Source: Streptomyces yatensis (GTDB lineage: Bacteria > Actinomycetota > Actinomycetes > Streptomycetales > Streptomycetaceae). From it: a stretch of 64,000 nt of DNA. The notes beneath the pieces were generated by a model. That model saw only the letters and a program-made list of their open reading frames with translations, did not search any database and was not told where the DNA came from. Each line of letters starts with the position of its first letter. The first letter of the stretch is position 1. The stretch is from assembly GCF_018069625.1 (NCBI RefSeq), contig NZ_CP072941.1, positions 7,068,001 to 7,132,000 of the forward strand, read 5' to 3'. Made by a program: the position numbers and the translations under genes. This document shows positions 58,772 through 64,000 of this stretch, piece by piece.

Positions 58772-61354
58772 ATGGCGGACGCGATCGGCGACGACGGCAC
58801 GGCGGAGGCCGTGGAGAAGGCCCTCGGCCTGCTGGATCTGGACACCAAGGCACGGCTGTTGTCCGGGCAGGACATGTGGAGCCTGCCCGCCGTTCCGGCG
58901 ATCGGGCTGCGCTCGCTGGTGATGTCGGACGGCCCGATCGGCGTCCGCGGCGTCCACTGGACGGCCGACGACCCCTCCATCGCCCTGCCCAGCCCCACCG
59001 CGCTCGCCGCCACCTGGGACCCGGAGCTGGCCCGGCGGGCGGGCCGGCTGCTCGCGCAGGAGGCGCGGCGCAAGGGCGTCCATGTGCTGCTCGCGCCCAC
59101 GGTCAATCTGCACCGCTCCCCGCTGGGCGGGCGCCACTTCGAGGCGTACAGCGAGGATCCGTATCTCACCGGCGAGATCGGCAGCGGCTATGTGACGGGT
59201 GTGCAGGACGGCGGAGTGGGCACCACCGTCAAGCACTTCGTGGCCAACGACGCCGAGACCGAGCGCTTCACCGTCGACAACGAGATCGGTGCGCGGGCGC
59301 TGCGCGAGCTGTATCTCGCCCCCTTCGAAGCCATCGTCAAGAACGCGCGCCCCTGGGGCATCATGGCCGCCTACAACGGGGTCAACGGCTCCACCATGAC
59401 CGAGCACCGCGAGCTGCAGCAGGGAGTGCTGCGCGAGGAGTGGGGCTTCGACGGCTTCATCGTCTCCGACTGGCTGGCGGCCCGCGACACCGTGCGCGGG
59501 CTCAAGGGCGGGCTGGATGTCGCGATGCCCGGCCCCCGGACCGTCTACGGCGAGGCGCTGGCCGTCGCGGTGCGCGACGGCCGGGTGACCGAGGCGGAGC
59601 TGGACGAGGCGGTGCGGCGGCTGCTCACCCTGGCCGCCCGGGTCGGCGTCCTGGACGGCGCGGCCCCGGCCGTCGCCCCCGCCGACCGGCCCGGTCCGAT
59701 CGACGGGGACGCGCTGGCCCGCGAGATCGCCCGGCGCTCCTTCGTGCTGCTGCGGAACGAGGGCGCGGGCGGCCGGGGCGCGGTGCTGCCCCTCGACGCC
59801 GGCGCCCCCGGCGGGGTGCGGTCGCTGGCCCTGATCGGGGCGGCGGCGCGCGACGCCCGGGTGCTGGGCGGCGGCTCGGCCGTGGTCTTCCCCGACCATG
59901 TGGTCTCACCGCTCGACGGACTGCGCGCCGCCCTGCCGCCGGAGGTGCGGTTCAGCTACGCGGTGGGGGCCGATCCCACCGTTGAACTCACCCCCGCCGC
60001 CCAGGGGTTCGAGCTGCGCGCCGTGGTCCGGGCCGCCGACGGGCGGGTGCTGGGGGAGTCCCGGCTGGCCAGTGGGCAGGTGCAGTGGATCAGCGACTTC
60101 CCCGAGGGCGTGCGCTACGAGGAGCTGCACACCGTCGAGACCGTCGGCACCTTCACCCCGCGCGAGAGCGGCGCGCACTCCTTCGGCACCCGGGGGCTGG
60201 GCGGCCTCCGGCTGGTCGTGGACGGCACGGTGCTCTTCGAAGGGGAGCAGCTGCCCCCGGACGTCGGCGACCCCTTCGAGGCGTTCATGGGCTCGCCGGT
60301 GCCCCGGGGCCAGGTGGAGCTCACGGCGGGTGAACCGGTGGAGGTCAGCCTCACGTGTGCGGTGGCCCGCCCCGAGGAGGCCCTTCTCGACGCCGTCTGC
60401 TTCAGCCTGCTGCACCGGGCCCCGGAGCGGGACGCCGAGGAGTTGCTCCGGGAGGCCGTCGCCGCCGCCTCGGCGGCCGAGGTGGCCGTGGTGGTGGTCG
60501 CCACCACCGAGCGGGTCGAGAGCGAGGGGTTCGACCGCGCGCATCTGAAGTTGCCGGGCCGTCAGGACGAGCTCGTGCGGCGGGTCGCCGCGACCGGCAC
60601 CCCCACCGTGGTGGTGGTCAACGCGGGCTCGCCCGTCGAGATGGCCTGGCGGGAGGAGGTCGCCGCGGTGCTGCTGAGCTGGTTCCCGGGCCAGGAGGCG
60701 GGCGCAGCGCTCGCCGATGTCCTGCTGGGCGCGGAGGAGCCCGGCGGCCGGCTGCCCACGACCTGGCCGGAGCGGCTCGAGGACGCCCCGGTCAGCGCGG
60801 TGACCCCGAGCGAGGGCCGACTGGTCTACGACGAGGGCGTGTTCATCGGCTACCGCGCGTGGGAGCGGCGGGAGGGGATCGCTCCGGCGTACTGGTTCGG
60901 GCATGGCCTCGGCTACACCGACTGGGCCTACGAGGCGATGGACTTCACCCCCGCGGAGACGTCGGCGGAGACCGCCGGGGAGACCCCGGCGCAGACCCCG
61001 GCGGAGACCGCCGGGGAGCCCGCCGACGGCGCACCCGCGCTGGGAACGGTCACCGTGCGGGTCCGCAACACCGGGCCCCGGGCGGGGCGTGAGGTCGTAC
61101 AGCTCTATCTCACCGTGCCCGAGGACGACGGCGAGGAGCGGCCGGTGCGGCGCCTCGCGGGGTTCGCCTCGGTCGGGGCGGGCCCGGGGGAGACGGCGGA
61201 GGTGTCCCTCCCCCTGCCCCGCCGGGCGGCGGAGATCTGGGACGAGACGGTGGGCGCCTGGCGCCTGATCCCCGGCATCTACGCGGCAGAGGCGGGCCGC
61301 AGCGTCGCCGACCGCCGCCTGTCGGCCCCGGTGCCCGTGCAGCCGACAGCCTGA
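58772..61354 (+). CDS. Beta-glucosidase, GH3 with PA14 insertion
   Basis: This 860-residue protein has ATG 58772 with GGGAGGGG upstream. Domains in order: the GH3 barrel (LSGQDMWSLPAVPAIGLRSL to the nucleophile Asp233 in FIVSDWLA); the alpha/beta sandwich, interrupted at about 400-545 by a PA14 domain (HTVETVGTFTPRESGAHSFG); then VVVVNAGSPVEMAW and LPTTWPERLEDAP; and a C-terminal Fn3-like domain (RNTGPRAGREVVQLYLTVP). A Thr/Ala/Glu/Pro repeat of about 30 residues (near 730-760) is inserted before it. No signal peptide, so it acts on imported glucosides. Confidence 0.95.
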   Translation: MADAIGDDGTAEAVEKALGLLDLDTKARLLSGQDMWSLPAVPAIGLRSLVMSDGPIGVRGVHWTADDPSIALPSPTALAATWDPELARRAGRLLAQEARRKGVHVLLAPTVNLHRSPLGGRHFEAYSEDPYLTGEIGSGYVTGVQDGGVGTTVKHFVANDAETERFTVDNEIGARALRELYLAPFEAIVKNARPWGIMAAYNGVNGSTMTEHRELQQGVLREEWGFDGFIVSDWLAARDTVRGLKGGLDVAMPGPRTVYGEALAVAVRDGRVTEAELDEAVRRLLTLAARVGVLDGAAPAVAPADRPGPIDGDALAREIARRSFVLLRNEGAGGRGAVLPLDAGAPGGVRSLALIGAAARDARVLGGGSAVVFPDHVVSPLDGLRAALPPEVRFSYAVGADPTVELTPAAQGFELRAVVRAADGRVLGESRLASGQVQWISDFPEGVRYEELHTVETVGTFTPRESGAHSFGTRGLGGLRLVVDGTVLFEGEQLPPDVGDPFEAFMGSPVPRGQVELTAGEPVEVSLTCAVARPEEALLDAVCFSLLHRAPERDAEELLREAVAAASAAEVAVVVVATTERVESEGFDRAHLKLPGRQDELVRRVAATGTPTVVVVNAGSPVEMAWREEVAAVLLSWFPGQEAGAALADVLLGAEEPGGRLPTTWPERLEDAPVSAVTPSEGRLVYDEGVFIGYRAWERREGIAPAYWFGHGLGYTDWAYEAMDFTPAETSAETAGETPAQTPAETAGEPADGAPALGTVTVRVRNTGPRAGREVVQLYLTVPEDDGEERPVRRLAGFASVGAGPGETAEVSLPLPRRAAEIWDETVGAWRLIPGIYAAEAGRSVADRRLSAPVPVQPTA

Positions 61355-61439
61355 GCTACGCCGTCCGGCGCGTGGCGAGCCCGCTCGCGTCCGCCGGGCA
61401 GATGGTGGCCGACGAATCGCGACGCCTGCGGCGGGCTGT

Positions 61440-62030
61440 TCCCCTCCCCACCCCTTTCCGAACCTGGGGCTCTGCCCCAGACCCCGGGGGGCCGGGGCTG
61501 CGCCCCAGACCCCGGGTGGGCCGGGGCTGCGCCCCAGGCCCGGGAGGGCCGAGGCTCCGTCCCAGACCCGGGGGCAAGGGGCTGCACCGCAGACTCCGGG
61601 GGGCGGGGCTGCGTCCCAGGCCCGGGGGCCGGGCTGCACCTCAGACTCCGGTGGGCCGGGGCTGCGCTCCAGACCTGGGAGGGCCGGGGCTCTGCCCCAG
61701 ATCCCGGAGGGCCGGGGCTGCGCCTTAGACCCCGAGGGGGCGGGGCTGTGCCCTAGACCCCGGTGGGCCGGGGTTGCGTCGCAGGCCTCGGGGGGCCGGG
61801 GTTGCGTCCCAGACCCAGGTGGGCCGGGGCTGCGCCTTAGACCCCGAGGGGGCGGGGCTGTGCCCTAGACCCCGGTGGGCCGGGGCTGCGCCTTAGACCC
61901 CCGGGGGGCGCGGCTGTGCCCTAGACGGTTGCGCCCCAGCCCCCGGGGGCCAGGGGTCGCGCCCCACCCAGGCCCCGGGGGTCGGGGGCGCAGCCCCGGC
62001 CGTGCGGTGGAGCCGCATAAAGGAGGGAGG
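61440..62030. repeat. Degenerate 30-36-bp tandem repeat field
   Basis: About twenty copies of a unit around GGGCCGGGGCTGCGCCCCAG followed by ACCCCGGGT fill the gap between the GH3 and SGNH genes. Single units can fold (GGGGCTGCGCCCC). Frames here are periodic and unsupported. Singular relatives of the unit occur at 32340-32420. Confidence 0.88.
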
Positions 62031-62090
62031 GGGACCGCGTCCCGCGCTCGGCTCCCGGCTCCTGGCCGGGAGCCGGGCCGCGGCTCGGGG

Positions 62091-63089
62091 TCAGGACGCG
62101 GAAGCGGTGATGCGGCGGTAGGCCATTTCGGCGAGTTGCTGCTGGCCCGCCTTGCTGGGGTGGAACCAGTCCCACTTGCTCAGCTCGGACGTGGTGAAGC
62201 GGTAATCGTGCACGGCCGGGTCGTACCGGCACAGCACATCGCGCCCACAGACATCCTTCAGCACCTTGTTGTACTCCGTCACCCGGTCCGCCACCCGCTG
62301 GCGGCGTTCGTTGGAGGCGGCGTCCAGGTGCTCGGAGTCCTTCAGCATCGACGGGCAGATGCCCAGCTTCCAGATCTGCCTGCCGAAGACGTTCTTCCGC
62401 CCCTCGGACCACAGCCGCTTCAGATCCGGCACGCTGGCCACATACACCTGGGTCTTCGGCAGGTCACGGCGAAGCCGGGTGAGCGCCGAGGTGAAGGTGG
62501 AGCGGAACTGCTCGGTGGAGGTCATCTCGTCGACCGAGTTCCGGCAGGCGTCATTGGCGCCGATCATCACGGTGATCAGCTTCGGCTTGCGGGCCGCGGC
62601 CGCCTCGATCTGGCCGGGGAGGTCGGCCACGACCGCGCCGGTCTTGGCGAAGTTCCAGCTGTGGGTGCCCGAACGGGCGGTGGTGGCGGGCAGCAGCCGC
62701 TGGGCGAGGCTGCGCACATCGGTGCCGGTGGACCAGGACACCTCGGGGCAGTCGGAGAGCACCGAACAGGCGTCGAAGCCGCGGGTGATGGAGTCGCCCA
62801 AGGAGGCGATCGAGCTGGGCCGGGTGTTCCAGACGATCGTCCGCTTGGCGCCGGGGGTCTTCCCGGCGCGGGTCGGACCGTGCCGGGAGGGGTCGTCCGA
62901 GCTGCCGAAGCAGCCCGCCGAGCTCAGCACGGCGGCGGTCGTGAACAGCACCACGCCGGTGCGCCCGGCGGTGCGCCCGGCCGCGCGGCGGCCGGTGCGC
63001 GAAGTGGTGCGCGGGGTCGGGCGCACGACCGTACGCGTGGTCGAGGAAGCGGCCGCCGCATGCTTCCGGCGTGTCGCGCTGACCCGCAT
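62091..63089 (-). CDS. SGNH/GDSL-type hydrolase, lipoprotein
   Basis: This 332-residue protein starts at ATG 63089 behind GGAGGGGG. An unusually long basic N-terminus (about 45 residues) precedes VVLFTTAAVLSSAGC, a signal with lipobox Cys. The SGNH blocks are all present: IASLGDSITRGFD (Ser), the Gly and Asn blocks (FAKTGAVVAD, VMIGANDACRN), and WDWFHPSKAGQ (Asp/His). It is probably a surface-anchored esterase or lipase. Confidence 0.9.
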   Translation of the reverse strand: MRVSATRRKHAAAASSTTRTVVRPTPRTTSRTGRRAAGRTAGRTGVVLFTTAAVLSSAGCFGSSDDPSRHGPTRAGKTPGAKRTIVWNTRPSSIASLGDSITRGFDACSVLSDCPEVSWSTGTDVRSLAQRLLPATTARSGTHSWNFAKTGAVVADLPGQIEAAAARKPKLITVMIGANDACRNSVDEMTSTEQFRSTFTSALTRLRRDLPKTQVYVASVPDLKRLWSEGRKNVFGRQIWKLGICPSMLKDSEHLDAASNERRQRVADRVTEYNKVLKDVCGRDVLCRYDPAVHDYRFTTSELSKWDWFHPSKAGQQQLAEMAYRRITASAS

Positions 63090-63414
63090 GGCTGTTCCCC
63101 CTCCGGCTGTTGGGTGATATCTATCCGGACCGACGGTACGTCACTCCTCCGGCTGGATCGCACGGTACGTTTTTCTTGTGGCCGATGAGCGTCATCCCGG
63201 CGACAAGGCGCGCTATGCGGTACCAACACATTACGCCCCGTCACATCCTGTCCACTTTCTAGAGAATTCTGCACGATAAATTTCACTGAAGGTGACGTCG
63301 AGACTGGTGTGGGAGTGATCACTAGGGCAGAATGTGATCCGATGTCCCGGGCGGGACCGGTACGGGCGCGAGGCCGCTGGGGAAGGCGCACCTCGAACCG
63401 CACAGGAGGCCCCG
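63090..63414. other. Intergenic region, 325 bp
   Basis: This region is divergent between the SGNH and DUF3145 genes and distinctly richer in A/T than its neighbours, mainly 63215-63295 (for example TCTAGAGAATTCTGCACG), so promoters of both genes are expected here. The palindrome AGTGATCACT lies at 63314-63323. I cannot assign exact boxes, and no gene is seen. Confidence 0.5.
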
Positions 63415-63909
63415 GTGACGACACGTGGAGTTCTGTATGTGCACTCCGCTCCGCGCGCGCTGTGCCCGCACGTCGAATGGGCGATCGCGGGCGTCCTCGG
63501 CGTGCGTGTCACCCTCGACTGGATCAAACAGCCCGCGGCGAACGGCACCTGGCGTGCCGAGTTCTCCTGGCAGGGTGAGGTCGGCACGGCCTCCAAAATG
63601 GCGTCCGCACTGCGCGGCTGGCATCTGCTGCGCTTCGAGGTGACCGCCGAGCCCTGCGCCACCGCCGAGGGCGAGCGCTACAGCTCCACCCCCGAACTGG
63701 GCATCTTCCACGCCGTCACCGGAATGCACGGCGACATCCTGATCCCCGAGGACCGGCTGCGCGCCGCCCTCGCCCGTTCCGTCCGCGGCGAGAGCGACCT
63801 CGAGGCGGAGATCGCCAAGCTGCTCGGCAAGCCCTGGGACGACGAACTGGAGCCGTTCCGCTACGCGGGTGAGGGCGCCCCCGTCCGCTGGCTGCACCAG
63901 GTCGTCTGA
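63415..63909 (+). CDS. DUF3145 protein
   Basis: This 164-residue protein starts at GTG 63415, 6 bp after AGGAGG. It begins with VTTRGVLYVHSAPRALCPHV and contains TLDWIKQPAANGTWRAEFSW, GTASKMASALRGWHLLRFEV and GRPWDD-like KPWDDELEPFRYAGEG. I recognise it as the actinobacterial DUF3145 family, conserved in the phylum, without known function. Confidence 0.9.
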   Translation: MTTRGVLYVHSAPRALCPHVEWAIAGVLGVRVTLDWIKQPAANGTWRAEFSWQGEVGTASKMASALRGWHLLRFEVTAEPCATAEGERYSSTPELGIFHAVTGMHGDILIPEDRLRAALARSVRGESDLEAEIAKLLGKPWDDELEPFRYAGEGAPVRWLHQVV

Positions 63910-63975
63910 GCGCCTGACACGATCGTCCCAGTGCCTGACACGGTCGTCCGAGTGCCTGACCGCGCTGGTCCTGGT
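63904..63975. repeat. 21-bp tandem repeat after the DUF3145 gene
   Basis: GCCTGACACGGTCGTCC-type units recur every 21 bp (GCCTGAC at 63912, 63933, 63954), about three and a half copies with decay to the right. It begins at the stop codon. Confidence 0.85.
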
Positions 63976-64000
63976 GGCTGACGCGCCGCCACCCCTTTGT

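Noticed and set aside
1..64000. Riboswitches, rRNA genes or a replication origin
   Set aside because: No conserved riboswitch core, rRNA sequence, DnaA-box cluster or plasmid replication gene was recognised.

Overview
The base composition, codon use, gene families and very GC-rich intergenic repeats all point to a Streptomyces chromosome (or a close relative). Positions 1-710 are core sequence: the start of a YtxH-like gene, two tandem tRNA-Asn genes with a terminator, and a CAU-anticodon tRNA whose 3' end borders accessory DNA.

From about 0.7 to 19.3 kb lies an accessory island beside that tRNA. Its left part is a decayed prophage: a portal-protein remnant, an IS5-type transposase remnant, then scaffold, decoration protein, major capsid protein and two connector-like genes, with no integrase, terminase or tail genes visible. 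Next come a GNAT/XRE-TPR pair on the minus strand and a plus-strand series of Streptomyces regulatory proteins (HATPase, DUF6415-like, LuxR-type double HTH, IclR-type, DUF6082-like). These lead into the most interesting locus, 12.6-18.4 kb: seven tightly packed genes for a thymidylate-synthase-fold enzyme whose residues suggest cytidylate hydroxymethylation, a two-domain NDP kinase, a spore-photoproduct-lyase-like radical SAM enzyme, a DEDDh exonuclease, a P-loop kinase, an aldo/keto reductase and a degenerate NUDIX-like protein. I read this as an undescribed modified-pyrimidine-nucleotide pathway. A long imperfect palindrome and a second, inverted member of the hypothetical family seen at 2.3 kb close the island, followed by truncated genes (ABC permease, alpha/beta hydrolase).

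From 21 to 45 kb the content is ordinary Streptomyces chromosome: an H-type lectin, VOC protein, dual-specificity phosphatase, alginate lyase, Vat-like acetyltransferase, FG-GAP lipoprotein, thioredoxin plus histidine phosphatase, OsmC, IclR plus SMP-30 lactonase, MarR plus NADP oxidoreductase, GH51 arabinofuranosidase, intradiol dioxygenase, CehA-like PHP hydrolase, a jacalin-tailed nuclease-fold protein, EI24, NUDIX and a pyroglutamyl-peptidase-like protein.

From 45.3 to 54.1 kb a minus-strand catabolic cluster encodes an enolase-superfamily sugar-acid dehydratase, a zinc dehydrogenase, a U32-like protein, a ChvE-type sugar ABC transporter and an aldose 1-epimerase. An 11-bp motif upstream of it recurs exactly upstream of the GH51 gene, suggesting a shared regulon for arabinose or galactose. 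From 54.2 to 64 kb there are an ArsR/MFS divergon, a TetR/GH3 beta-glucosidase divergon, an SGNH lipoprotein and a DUF3145 protein, separated by two long degenerate GC-rich tandem-repeat fields (56.56-57.13 and 61.44-62.03 kb).
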